Part shown: one piece after another, positions 1 to 6,985 of the stretch
Numbering within the stretch: the stretch's first letter is position 1
Layout of the letters: each line of letters starts with the position of its first letter
Assembly: GCA_021819025.1 (NCBI GenBank)
Contig: JAKASN010000041.1
Span: 1 to 9,009 of the forward strand
Reading direction: 5' to 3'
Length of the DNA stretch: 9,009 nucleotides
From: Actinomycetes bacterium
GTDB lineage: Bacteria; Actinomycetota; Acidimicrobiia; Acidimicrobiales; Acidimicrobiaceae
Position numbers and translations under genes: made by a program
Notes under the pieces: generated by a model
Seen by the model: the letters and a program-made list of their open reading frames with translations, nothing else
The model's database searches: none
What the model was told of the DNA's origin: nothing

Positions 1-339
1 GATTGGGATGGTTCAAATGTTCTCGGCCCTTGTATTGTCACCCCGGACGAGATTGACATAGCTTCGACCATCCTGTCGGTTCGGATCAATGGCGAGCTCT
101 GGGGTAGTGATACCACGGCAAATATGTACCATAGCTTTGCATCGATGATCGAGTACGCATCCAAGGACCTGACACTTTGGCCGGGAGAGATCTTTGGGTC
201 TGGTACAGCCGCAACGGGTTCGGGTCTTGAAATGGATCGCTGGCTGGAGCCTGGTGACGTAATTGAGATGGAGGCCGGTGGACTTGGTGTTCTTCGCAAT
301 CGTGTCGGCCCACACGAGCCTGGCCCGGAACTCAAGTAG
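1..339 (+). CDS. FAH-family hydrolase/isomerase, C-terminal part (5' end outside window)
   Basis: The last 112 residues of a fumarylacetoacetate hydrolase family protein are open from base 1. The family cleaves or decarboxylates or isomerises beta-diketo and oxo-acid products of aromatic ring breakdown, using a divalent metal. Visible family signatures are GPCIVTPDEI near the start, a V-x-I-N-G-E strand, the helix stretch MIEYASKDLTLWPGEI, the GSGTAATGSG loop (usually GTPxGVG), and the closing strand pair LEPGDVIEMEAGGLGVLRNRV. The N-terminal metal-binding residues lie outside the window. A full protein of this kind is roughly 280 residues, so somewhat over half is missing. It is 63 bases upstream of the ABM gene on the same strand, so it is probably the preceding operon member. 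Family assignment is firm; the exact reaction (hydrolase, decarboxylase or isomerase) cannot be told. Confidence 0.88.
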   Translation, partial: DWDGSNVLGPCIVTPDEIDIASTILSVRINGELWGSDTTANMYHSFASMIEYASKDLTLWPGEIFGSGTAATGSGLEMDRWLEPGDVIEMEAGGLGVLRNRVGPHEPGPELK

Positions 340-390
340 ACAACACAGACCGTGCTGCCACTGGTGGTCGGAATAAAGACAACTAATAGA

Positions 391-395
391 AGGAG
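391..395 (+). promoter_or_regulatory. Shine-Dalgarno site of the ABM gene
   Basis: AGGAG, within the purine-rich AGAAGGAGAAG, lies 7 bases before the ATG at 403. It is the strongest ribosome binding site in the operon, and the only one not inside a preceding coding sequence, apart from any upstream of the window. It fits independent translation initiation after the 63-base gap that follows the FAH gene. Confidence 0.8.
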
Positions 396-402
396 AAGTT
401 AG

Positions 403-696
403 ATGGCGTTTGTAGTCACTGCGGTATGGAAAGCGAAGGCCGGAGAACAGGACAAGATACTGGGAGTCATCAAGAGATTGACACCCCTATCCCGGGCCGA
501 GCCGAAGAACCTGTACTATCAGGCCCAGGTATCACCTGATGACCCAACACTCTTCTTTCTCTATGAGCAATATACAGATGCTCAGGGTTATGAGGACCAC
601 AAGGCCAGCTCCTACTTCCAAGAGCACGTGTTTGGCTATGCGATCGGATATCTAGAGACTCGGCAGGTGACAACCTACGAGACGATAGATGTCTGA
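403..696 (+). CDS. ABM-domain (quinol monooxygenase-like) small protein
   Basis: A 97-residue protein that is essentially one antibiotic biosynthesis monooxygenase domain, a dimeric ferredoxin-like fold related to YgiN quinol monooxygenase and polyketide-anthrone oxygenases. It opens with the edge strand MAFVVTAVWKAKAGEQDKIL and has the central signature FFLYEQYTDAQGYEDHKASSYF (about residues 51-72), where Glu55, His66 and Phe72 sit in the usual E-x-Y/W...H...S-x-x-F pattern. Family members act without metal or cofactor on quinols, or as simple binding proteins. The start is set by the AGGAG at 391. It overlaps the following phosphatase gene by 8 bases (ATGTCTGA). In this operon it may handle a hydroxylated aromatic intermediate; that is inference. 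The domain call is secure, catalytic activity is not. Confidence 0.87.
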   Translation: MAFVVTAVWKAKAGEQDKILGVIKRLTPLSRAEPKNLYYQAQVSPDDPTLFFLYEQYTDAQGYEDHKASSYFQEHVFGYAIGYLETRQVTTYETIDV

Positions 697-1426
697 TCGG
701 GCATTCAAGGATTCGATTCCCTTTCATCGTCTACTACTCATCCGCCACGGTCAGGTCGCATCCCACAGGGGCGATGTGCCTTTGACTGATTCAGCTGTAG
801 AGTCGGCTTTTGAAGTGGGTAGTCGGCTGGCCAGCGAGGCGAGGGGGGAGCTGTGGGTTCTCTGCGGGGGAAGTCTTAGGACGGTGCAGACCGCTCGGGC
901 TGTCGCTGAAGGTGCGAGATCGAATGGAGCGGTGGCGTCTGATGTCAAGGTTGCACACGCTCTGAGGAACCCGGACCTGTATCTGGGTGGCGAGCGGGTC
1001 GACATGGTTAGCACCACCTCTGACTTTGCCAGCCAGGTTGGTTCCATGGATGAGAATGCCGTCGAGTCGGTTCCCTTCTTCAGCGAGTTTGTAAGAGCAA
1101 AAGATCGAATTGGATTCTGGTTACGGTATCGGAATCCACCAGGTGAGGATGCTTCAATGGTCGCGCACAGGGTTCAGGCATTTGCCGCGAGTCTTTGTGA
1201 CCTTGGGTCGAAAGGTCCAAATCTTACCGTGGCGGTCACACACTCACCGATTCTTCGCGCCTGCGCAATGATGACCACCCGAGAAGACCCCGGTGAGCCA
1301 GACTGGCTTTCGGGCCTCGAAGTGAGAATCCCATTGGATCGGTCCTTTGAACTGGGCTGGTCGAGCTGGAGTGCCTGGGCAGTCCCGCGTCCTCCATCTT
1401 CCCATGGATTCAGGAGATTTCATTGA
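689..1426 (+). CDS. Histidine phosphatase superfamily protein (phosphoglycerate-mutase-like)
   Basis: A 245-residue member of the RHG phosphatase clan. The phosphohistidine motif LLLIRHGQ places Arg19-His20-Gly21 near the N terminus. A second arginine motif of SLRTVQTA type follows at residues 62-69 (Arg64), and the second catalytic histidine is His185 in VAVTHSPILRA. The length is normal for a branch-1/2 stand-alone phosphatase. Its ATG lies inside the end of the ABM gene (8-base overlap), and its own stop overlaps the TTG of the dehydrogenase gene. It is therefore translated as part of the operon. The substrate is unknown; a phosphorylated metabolite or a housekeeping-damage role are both possible. 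The C terminus ([13 protein letters not shown]) is basic and shows no domain. Superfamily membership is clear; a role in the pathway is inference from position only. Confidence 0.88.
   Translation: MSDRAFKDSIPFHRLLLIRHGQVASHRGDVPLTDSAVESAFEVGSRLASEARGELWVLCGGSLRTVQTARAVAEGARSNGAVASDVKVAHALRNPDLYLGGERVDMVSTTSDFASQVGSMDENAVESVPFFSEFVRAKDRIGFWLRYRNPPGEDASMVAHRVQAFAASLCDLGSKGPNLTVAVTHSPILRACAMMTTREDPGEPDWLSGLEVRIPLDRSFELGWSSWSAWAVPRPPSSHGFRRFH
1412..1416 (+). promoter_or_regulatory. Shine-Dalgarno site fixing a TTG start
   Basis: AGGAG lies 6 bases before TTG 1423, inside the last codons of the phosphatase gene. No ATG or GTG occurs near the expected N terminus in this frame. The site therefore supports TTG initiation, with a TTGA stop/start overlap. 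Confidence 0.75.
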
Positions 1427-2862
1427 CTACAGAGCTAGGTGTCCAGCCGATCACGACCGTCAATCCGGCAACCGGTGATCCGCTGATGCAGTACGACCCG
1501 CACACCCCTGAACAGGTAGAGGAGATAGTTGCGGCGGTGCACGCAGCTTACTCTCCATGGGCAGGGCTCTCAGTTTCTAGGCGGGTCGAATATTTGCGGG
1601 TGTTGGCTGGTCAACTGCAGGCCGAGCGGGAGGCACTGGCGATGCAGGCCGTCTTGGAGATGGGTAAACCCATCGCCGAAGCCCGCGCCGAAATCGACAA
1701 GTGCATATGGGCCTGTGAATACTACGCAGCCGAAGGTCCATCAGCACTTGCATCCCGCGAGGTGATGACCGAAGCCTCTCGCAGCTGGGTTGCACATGAG
1801 CCTATTGGCGTGGTGCTGGCCGTCATGCCATGGAACTTTCCCTATTGGCAGGTATTGCGGTTTGCCGCTCCAACTCTGTTGGCTGGCAACACGGGCATTC
1901 TGAAGCACTCCCCAAATGTGACGGGGTGCGCGCTCTTGCTGGAGAAGGTTTTCATCGATGCCGGTCTCCCGGCCAATGTGTTTCGGACTCTGTTGGTCTC
2001 CGAAGCCGAGGTACCCGAGTCCATCGCATCCCTGATCAACGACAGGAGAATAGCTGCCGTAACTTTGACGGGGAGCGAGAGGGCTGGGGCATCCGTTGCG
2101 GCACTAGCGGGAGGTGCCATCAAGAAGTGTGTGCTCGAGTTGGGTGGATCTGACCCATTTGTTGTTCTGGACGATGCTGATCTTCCCACAGCAGCTGCCA
2201 TGGCGGTCAAATCCAGATTTCTGAATGCTGGCCAGAGCTGTTTGGCTGCGAAGCGCTTGATTGTCCATCGGTCCGTCTACGAGGAGTTCATCCAACTCTT
2301 TGTGGCTGCCACCTCTTCGCTTCGCGTGGAGGATCCCTCCCTGGAGTCGTCCACACTCGGACCAATGGCTCGAGAGGATCTGGTGAACGTCCTTGAGTCG
2401 CAGATTGCTGCGTCAATGACTGCTGGTGCGAAGCTGCTTTTTGGTGGAAAGCGGATGGACCGAAGTGGGTTCTGGTTCGAGCCGACGATACTCGCTGATG
2501 TCACACTGGACATGGCTGTCATGAACTCCGAGACTTTTGGACCTGTTGCGGCCATCATTGCGGCCGATGACGATAGTCAGGCGGTAAGTGTTGCGAACGC
2601 GACCCGATTTGGACTTGGTGCCAGCATATGGAGTAGCGATGTCGACCGCTCACTGGGGATAGGAAGGCAAATTACATCTGGGGCGCTGTTTGTGAATGCG
2701 GTGGTAGCATCGGACCCAAGGCTGCCGTTCGGAGGAACCAAGCACAGCGGTTATGGAAGGGAACTCGGTCCAGAGGGTGCACTTGAATTCACCAACGTGC
2801 GATCCTTTGTAGTCAAGGAGCCCTCGGCAGCGCAGGAAAGTCGTATCGGATCCGGCCAATGA
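1423..2862 (+). CDS. NAD(P)-dependent succinate-semialdehyde dehydrogenase-like aldehyde dehydrogenase
   Basis: A complete 479-residue aldehyde dehydrogenase. Ordered family landmarks are N-P-A-T-G-D at 14-19, the substrate-side helix [18 protein letters not shown] (79-96), [17 protein letters not shown] (134-150, oxyanion Asn138), Lys161 in LKHSPN, the Rossmann turn GSERAG (217-222), the general base Glu239 in [10 protein letters not shown], the nucleophile Cys273 in [11 protein letters not shown], and E-T-F-G-P (370-374). EMGKP, the KCxWxCxYYA pattern, KHSPNV and ELGGSDPF resemble the GabD1/Sad type that oxidises succinate semialdehyde or close homologues to the acid. The TTG start is supported by AGGAG at 1412 and a 4-base overlap with the phosphatase gene. 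The stop overlaps the FAD-subunit ATG. It probably oxidises a semialdehyde released by the pathway. Family is certain; exact substrate is inferred. Confidence 0.96.
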   Translation: MTTELGVQPITTVNPATGDPLMQYDPHTPEQVEEIVAAVHAAYSPWAGLSVSRRVEYLRVLAGQLQAEREALAMQAVLEMGKPIAEARAEIDKCIWACEYYAAEGPSALASREVMTEASRSWVAHEPIGVVLAVMPWNFPYWQVLRFAAPTLLAGNTGILKHSPNVTGCALLLEKVFIDAGLPANVFRTLLVSEAEVPESIASLINDRRIAAVTLTGSERAGASVAALAGGAIKKCVLELGGSDPFVVLDDADLPTAAAMAVKSRFLNAGQSCLAAKRLIVHRSVYEEFIQLFVAATSSLRVEDPSLESSTLGPMAREDLVNVLESQIAASMTAGAKLLFGGKRMDRSGFWFEPTILADVTLDMAVMNSETFGPVAAIIAADDDSQAVSVANATRFGLGASIWSSDVDRSLGIGRQITSGALFVNAVVASDPRLPFGGTKHSGYGRELGPEGALEFTNVRSFVVKEPSAAQESRIGSGQ

Positions 2863-3722
2863 AGCCTTTTTTGTACCAACGACCAGGATCACTGGCGCAG
2901 ACCTTCGACCTACTGAGTGAGTACGGATCGAGTGCGCGAATACTTGCGGGTGGAACGGATCTAATCGTTGGACTGAGGCAGCAGAGTGTTGATGCGTCAG
3001 TGTTGGTGGACATAAAGGGGATTGGGGAGTTCCTGCCAGAGGTCGCTTTCGCTGATGGGCATTTTGTGATTGGCGCTACGACTGACATCTCCAGAGTCTG
3101 CGAGAACGAGAAGTTTAGAGCTACATTCCCCGCCCTGGTCGAAGCGATGGAGACGGTCGGTTCCGTCCAGATTCGCAACAGGGCTACTCTCGTGGGAAAC
3201 GTATGCAACGCATCCCCGGCGGCCGACACGGTGCCCCCACTGGCGATTTATGGGGCCATGGTCAATGTAGGTGGCAGAGACGGAACGCGTCAGGTGCCAG
3301 TTCAGGAGTTCATTCGGGGTCCTCGTCAGACGGCACTCAGACCCGGGGAGTTTGTGTTGTCCGTCCAGCTCCCCGTTCCGAATGCACCATTAGGTGTTGC
3401 GTTTGCCAGACTGACTCGCCGTCGTGGGGTGGATCTTGCCACTGTCAACTTGAGCTGCTCGATCGATTCAGTCGGCACCGTCAGGTTCGCGTTTGGTGCC
3501 GTTGGTCCACGCCTCGTGCTTGGGATCGAAAGAAGCGGAGTGCTTGCCGACTCTGGGGCTCCAGCTGGGGATCGGGATGCGGCGCTCGCGAATCTGATTG
3601 CGGCTACTTCGCCTAGAACAGATATACGCGGAACCCAGGATTATCGATCTGCGATGTTGCTCGTCCTTAGTCGCCGTATCCTCGCTGAAGCGGCGGGCCG
3701 TCTTGACTCTGGGCAGCCATGA
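2859..3722 (+). CDS. Molybdenum hydroxylase FAD-binding (medium) subunit
   Basis: A 287-residue FAD subunit of a three-part molybdenum hydroxylase (CoxM/CutM/XdhB type). It passes electrons from the 2Fe-2S subunit to an external acceptor. The FAD pyrophosphate loop is ILAGGTDLIVGL (28-39). The second FAD segment is IRNRATLVGNVCNASPAAD (105-123), a close match to the IRNxATxGGN...P.D consensus. The typical C-terminal CO-dehydrogenase flavoprotein domain follows, with RGTQDYRSAMLLVLSRRIL (257-275) near the end. It lacks the extra cysteine-rich [4Fe-4S] loop of 4-hydroxybenzoyl-CoA reductase. ATG 2859 overlaps the dehydrogenase stop (ATGA), and its stop overlaps the next gene in the same way. 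No good ribosome binding site precedes it, which fits translational coupling. There is no signal peptide, so it is cytoplasmic. Confidence 0.95.
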   Translation: MKPFLYQRPGSLAQTFDLLSEYGSSARILAGGTDLIVGLRQQSVDASVLVDIKGIGEFLPEVAFADGHFVIGATTDISRVCENEKFRATFPALVEAMETVGSVQIRNRATLVGNVCNASPAADTVPPLAIYGAMVNVGGRDGTRQVPVQEFIRGPRQTALRPGEFVLSVQLPVPNAPLGVAFARLTRRRGVDLATVNLSCSIDSVGTVRFAFGAVGPRLVLGIERSGVLADSGAPAGDRDAALANLIAATSPRTDIRGTQDYRSAMLLVLSRRILAEAAGRLDSGQP

Positions 3723-4195
3723 TTGATGCTTTACCGGTGGTTCTGAACATCAATGGGCTGAAGTATGAGTTTGAGGTGCTGCCATACCGATCTCTCCTTG
3801 ACGTGCTACGAGACGAGTTGGGCCTGACCGGAACAAAGGAGTGTTGCGCTGTGGGCGAATGCGGCGCCTGTACGGTCCACTTCGATGGTCGATCGATCAA
3901 TGCCTGTCTGATGTTGGCCATTGAGGCAGACGGAGGCAGCGTAACCACAATCGAAGGTATTGCACCGCCTGGGGAGATGACCCGCGTGCAGGATGCCTTT
4001 CTGGAGCATGGGGCGGTCCAGTGCGGCTTCTGCATTCCGGGAATGGTTATGTCCGCCGAGTACCTTCTGGCACGTAATCCACATCCCACGGAGGAAGAGA
4101 CACGCGAGGGCCTCTCGGGGAATCTGTGCAGGTGCGGGGGGTACAACAGGATGCTCCAAGCCATCAGTTCGGTCAGCGAGGAATCGACTCCGTGA
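3719..4195 (+). CDS. Molybdenum hydroxylase 2Fe-2S (small) subunit
   Basis: A 158-residue iron-sulfur subunit (CoxS/CutS/XdhC type) with two 2Fe-2S clusters. It carries electrons from the Mo centre to FAD. The plant-ferredoxin-like cluster uses Cys43, Cys48 and Cys51 in GTKECCAVGECGACTV plus Cys63 in INACLMLA. The second cluster, in the helical C-terminal domain, uses Cys102 and Cys105 (QCGFCIPGMVM) and Cys137 and Cys139 (GNLCRCGGY). All eight ligands are present and the length is normal. An oddity is Cys42 directly before the first ligand, where many homologues have glycine. The gene is coupled on both sides: ATGA at 3719 and GTGA at 4192. No Tat or Sec signal is present, unlike some periplasmic relatives. 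Assignment is certain at family level. Confidence 0.97.
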   Translation: MIDALPVVLNINGLKYEFEVLPYRSLLDVLRDELGLTGTKECCAVGECGACTVHFDGRSINACLMLAIEADGGSVTTIEGIAPPGEMTRVQDAFLEHGAVQCGFCIPGMVMSAEYLLARNPHPTEEETREGLSGNLCRCGGYNRMLQAISSVSEESTP

Positions 4196-6459
4196 CTGCT
4201 TCCCAGATTGGATCGTCGACCCGTAGATTTGGAGGTTACGAGCGGGTAACGGGTAGTCAGGAGTTCGTGGCAGACCTGCGTTTGGACGGGATGCTGTTTG
4301 TCAAGCTTGTCAGTATTGACTGTGCGCGAGCTCGAATAGTTTCGGTTGACACATCTGCAGCTAGAGGGTTGGCCGGCGTGGTCGCAGTCGTAACCTCCGA
4401 TGACCTTCCCCAACCGGTGCCGCGTTTTGGACCCGTGTACAAGGATCGCCCCATCCTTGCAGTCGGTGAGACGAAATATCACGGTGAGCCGGTTGCGGCG
4501 GTTGTGGCTGAATCAAAAGAGGTGGCGGAGGTTGCAGCTTCCCTAGTCGCTATCCAGTTTGAAGAGTTGCCGGCCGTGTTCACTGTGGCTTCCGCCCTGA
4601 ACCCGCTCTCTCCTCTTGTGCAGGAACCCGAGCTGAGGTCCGCCGGCACCTTGGCGAGCACGAACGTCTTGAGCGAGCAGGTCTTTGGCTGGGGTGACTT
4701 GGGTGCGACCGAGGCAGATCTGGTCATAGAGAACGACTACTGCTTTCCAATGGTAACACACTTCGCCATCGAGCCTCATGGATGCATGGTCGTCTCCAGT
4801 TCGGGTGGATTCGAGGTGTGGAGTCCCGTACAGCACCCGTATCTCTTGCAAGCCATCCTGGCAGACCTGTTTGATCTGCCTCTGACGAGGGTTCGAGTTG
4901 TCGCCCCAGACCCTGGTGGAGCATTCGGTGGAAAGCAGAACCCCAAGTTTGAGCCCCTGCTCTGCTTTCTTGCACGAATGACTAATAGGCCCGTCCGATT
5001 GATACTGACCTTGGAAGAGAGTTTCCAAGCGACCAGGCGCACATCGGCTGAGATCCATATTCGAAGCGGGTTCAGTCGGGATGGATTGTTATGTTTTCAG
5101 GACATAGAGAGCAACTTTTTGCTCGGAGCTTATGCAGATATAGCTGGGCGTGTCGTCTCCAAGAGCAACTACCTCGGCTGTGGGCCGTATCGTACGCCAG
5201 TAGCGAAGATACGAGCACGGGCACTCCTTTCACACACAACCCCAAGTTGCGCCTTCAGGGGATTTGGGACTCCCCAAGTTGCGTGGGCGCTTGAGTCACA
5301 GATGGACGCAGCTGCACGGCATCTGGGTATCGATGGGCTCCAGATTCGACTGATGAATCTGGCGGCTAAGGGAGAGGATGTCGTTCCGGGAGATGTTCCA
5401 GCTGATGGCGAATGGGCCCAGTCGGTGCAAAAGGCAGCCTCAGCAGTAGGTTGGGGTGAACCGCTTGAGCCCAATCATGGGCGGGGCATTGCGGTGGGAA
5501 TCAAGTCTGGAGCCACTACCGGATTGTCCTACTCCACGATAAGACTTCTCTTTGATGGAAGTGTCACGATCTATGCGGGAACATCTGACATGGGCCAGGG
5601 CGCCCGAACAATCTTTGCACAGATCGTTTCAGACGAGCTTGGAGTTCCGATAGAACAGATTGACGTGGTGATGGGCGACACTTCGGTGGTACCTTTTGAT
5701 CTCCAGACTTCTGCTAGTCGCTCCACGGTTTTTATGGGGAATGCGATTCTTGACGCATGTCGTGACATCCAGCTGCAGGTGCGCGAGTTGGCGGCTGAAC
5801 TGCATGGAACTGCTTTGGAGAATGTGCGAATTGTCGCGGGTGGAGTGTTCATATCCGAAGTGAAGGTCTCTATCCCTGAAGTGGTTCAGGCCAGCCTCGG
5901 GAGGCTGAGGGGAGAATTGATCGGCAATGGGACTATGCGCAGAACGGACATTGCCAATCATCCACTTGGTGGGCGTCCCGCTTTTTTCGAGTTCAATTGC
6001 ACAGCGTTCGAGGTGGGCGTGGATGTTGAGACTGGAGAGGTCTCTGTCATAAAGCATGTAAGCGTCGGCGATACTGGTAAATCCCTAAACCCGCTGCAGG
6101 TTGAAATGCAGGATGAAGGTGCAGCAATTATGGGACTTGGGCACACAATGATGGAACACGTCATTCTGGACGAATCTGGCAGGATAGCGAATCTTGGGGC
6201 GCTGGATTATCGTATTCCTACATCAAAGGATCTTCCACTTTCACTTTCCACTTACAGCATTGAGAATGCCGATGGACCTGGTCCGTATGGCTCAAAGGGA
6301 GTAAGTGAAGGGGCAATTCTTTGCACGGCTCCCGCATTTGCGTCCGCAGTGACGGAGGCGACTGGCGTTGTTATCAGGAATCTCCCGCTTACTCCGGAGC
6401 GCGTGTGGCGGGCAATTAGAGATGGCGCCTCCGATTCTTCCACGGTCGAGCAGGTTTGA
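4192..6459 (+). CDS. Molybdenum hydroxylase molybdopterin-binding (large) subunit, xanthine dehydrogenase family
   Basis: A 755-residue catalytic subunit (CoxL/XdhA family) that binds molybdopterin-cytosine (or related) cofactor and hydroxylates its substrate with water-derived oxygen. An N-terminal a/b hammerhead domain spans about 12-130 (start RRFGGYERVTG, KYHGEPVAAVVAE). Cofactor and active-site motifs follow: PGGAFGGK (241-248), CAFRGFGTPQ (353-362), GTSDMGQGA with Gln469, TSASRSTVFMGNA (506-518), and SKGVSEGA (701-708) with the expected catalytic Glu706. The RGFG loop lacks the active-site cysteine of form I CO dehydrogenase and resembles xanthine, nicotinate or aldehyde-type hydroxylases. 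I place the start at GTG 4192, which makes a GTGA overlap like those upstream. A GTG 22 codons earlier would add residues with no family resemblance. Substrate unknown; a heteroaromatic ring or an aldehyde is likely. Confidence 0.95.
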   Translation: MTASQIGSSTRRFGGYERVTGSQEFVADLRLDGMLFVKLVSIDCARARIVSVDTSAARGLAGVVAVVTSDDLPQPVPRFGPVYKDRPILAVGETKYHGEPVAAVVAESKEVAEVAASLVAIQFEELPAVFTVASALNPLSPLVQEPELRSAGTLASTNVLSEQVFGWGDLGATEADLVIENDYCFPMVTHFAIEPHGCMVVSSSGGFEVWSPVQHPYLLQAILADLFDLPLTRVRVVAPDPGGAFGGKQNPKFEPLLCFLARMTNRPVRLILTLEESFQATRRTSAEIHIRSGFSRDGLLCFQDIESNFLLGAYADIAGRVVSKSNYLGCGPYRTPVAKIRARALLSHTTPSCAFRGFGTPQVAWALESQMDAAARHLGIDGLQIRLMNLAAKGEDVVPGDVPADGEWAQSVQKAASAVGWGEPLEPNHGRGIAVGIKSGATTGLSYSTIRLLFDGSVTIYAGTSDMGQGARTIFAQIVSDELGVPIEQIDVVMGDTSVVPFDLQTSASRSTVFMGNAILDACRDIQLQVRELAAELHGTALENVRIVAGGVFISEVKVSIPEVVQASLGRLRGELIGNGTMRRTDIANHPLGGRPAFFEFNCTAFEVGVDVETGEVSVIKHVSVGDTGKSLNPLQVEMQDEGAAIMGLGHTMMEHVILDESGRIANLGALDYRIPTSKDLPLSLSTYSIENADGPGPYGSKGVSEGAILCTAPAFASAVTEATGVVIRNLPLTPERVWRAIRDGASDSSTVEQV

Positions 6460-6847
6460 GCAAGCTGTATTTCGCATCTTGGCCACCCGGTCTCTCAACT
6501 AAAGTTGTCGCCCGCTTAATTAATTCCAAATGGTGCCCCACCCAGCTAAGTAGGGTGAGGAAGCTCGTTTGATGGTTTGAGCGCGAGATCTCCATCTCGC
6601 TGAATACCTCGCCATAGCGCGCCAGCTCCCCGCCTCGCCCGCTGCGAAAGATCCCCTCGCACGCCCCCGTGAAATAGAGCACCCATACGTTTTCCTTCGA
6701 GGTTGAGGTGGCTTGTTCGGCCTGGTGCTCGTCCCAACCCAGCGCCAAAGCGTCGTGGAACATGCCGTCAGCAAAGCGCCCCAAACCTTTGGAGTTAAGC
6801 GAATGACGTTGATCGGGACACCCGCACGCCTGGAAAGATGAATTCAT
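6416..6847 (-). CDS. Doubtful reverse-strand ORF in the junction region
   Basis: An open frame of 143 codons lies convergent to the Mo-hydroxylase operon; its last 44 bases overlap the end of the large-subunit gene. The middle third (around FHDALALGWDEHQ and RYGEVFSEMEISRSN) has protein-like composition with G/C-rich third positions. Both ends read poorly, and I recognise no family. Its ATG sits inside the palindrome at 6836-6849, with GGGAG only one base upstream, too close for normal initiation. It could be the decayed remnant of a gene on the reverse strand, a genuine orphan, or chance. I would not treat it as established. Confidence 0.22.
   Translation of the reverse strand: MNSSFQACGCPDQRHSLNSKGLGRFADGMFHDALALGWDEHQAEQATSTSKENVWVLYFTGACEGIFRSGRGGELARYGEVFSEMEISRSNHQTSFLTLLSWVGHHLELIKRATTLVERPGGQDAKYSLLKPARPWKNRRRHL
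6583..6600. repeat. 7-bp perfect hairpin
   Basis: GCGAGAT (6583-6589) and ATCTCGC (6594-6600) are perfect inverted arms around the 4-base loop CTCC. There is no T-tract on either side, so it is not a classical terminator. If transcribed it would form a stable stem-loop. It lies 124 bases past the operon's last stop codon. Confidence 0.6.
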
Positions 6848-6868
6848 CTCCCAAGATCTTGGGGCGCT
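6775..6868. repeat. Inverted-repeat pair around a palindrome cluster
   Basis: AGCGCCCCAA (6775-6784) recurs inverted and perfect as TTGGGGCGCT (6859-6868). Similarity extends inward to about 20 bases per arm: the left arm continues CCTTTGGAG, and the right arm, read on the reverse strand, continues GATCTTGGGAG. Each arm is itself near-palindromic (CCAAA-CC-TTTGG on the left; CCCAAGATCTTGGG on the right). The arms enclose about 50 bases. Possible roles are a recombination or attachment site, an operator array or a small mobile-repeat remnant. The sequence does not decide between them. Confidence 0.65.
6836..6863. repeat. Two abutting perfect 14-base palindromes
   Basis: AGATGAATTCATCT (6836-6849) is followed with no gap by CCCAAGATCTTGGG (6850-6863). 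Both read identically on the two strands over all 14 bases. The first is centred on an EcoRI-type GAATTC, the second on a BglII-type AGATCT. The second also forms the core of the right arm of the surrounding inverted repeat. Tandem dyads of this size are typical of paired dimer-binding sites or recombination cores. No bound protein can be named. Confidence 0.75.
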
Positions 6869-6981
6869 TGGCGGAGCTGACCAGAATAGGAACTCCAGAG
6901 CTCTTCAAATAACCCTTTGCGTACAAACAGCGCGTGAAGCGGCTTGACAACAAAATTAATGACACTCCTGCGGGGGAACTT

Positions 6982-6985
6982 GGAG
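6982..6985 (+). promoter_or_regulatory. Shine-Dalgarno-like site of the 37-codon ORF
   Basis: GGAG, in CTTGGAGATCAAT, ends 6 bases before ATG 6992. Spacing and sequence are good, and this is the main support for translation of the short ORF that follows. Confidence 0.4.

Noticed and set aside
1842..2210. Reverse-strand ORF inside the aldehyde dehydrogenase gene
   Set aside because: It lies wholly opposite well-conserved dehydrogenase motifs and has no family features.
2859..3722. 4-hydroxybenzoyl-CoA reductase beta subunit
   Set aside because: The extra cysteine cluster for a [4Fe-4S] centre in that subunit is absent.
4126..4191. GTG 4126 as start of the large Mo subunit
   Set aside because: It would add 22 residues that read as an out-of-frame translation of the iron-sulfur gene's end and lie deep inside that gene. 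GTG 4192 gives the same 4-base overlap as the other joints and a normal family N terminus.
4192..6459. Aerobic CO dehydrogenase
   Set aside because: The subunit set matches, but the active-site loop reads AFRGFG rather than the cysteine-containing AYxCSFR loop of form I CoxL or the AYRGAGR loop of form II, so CO is not a supported substrate.
6944..6972. TTGACA at 6944 as a promoter -35
   Set aside because: The hexamer is perfect, but no acceptable -10 occurs 16-18 bases downstream.
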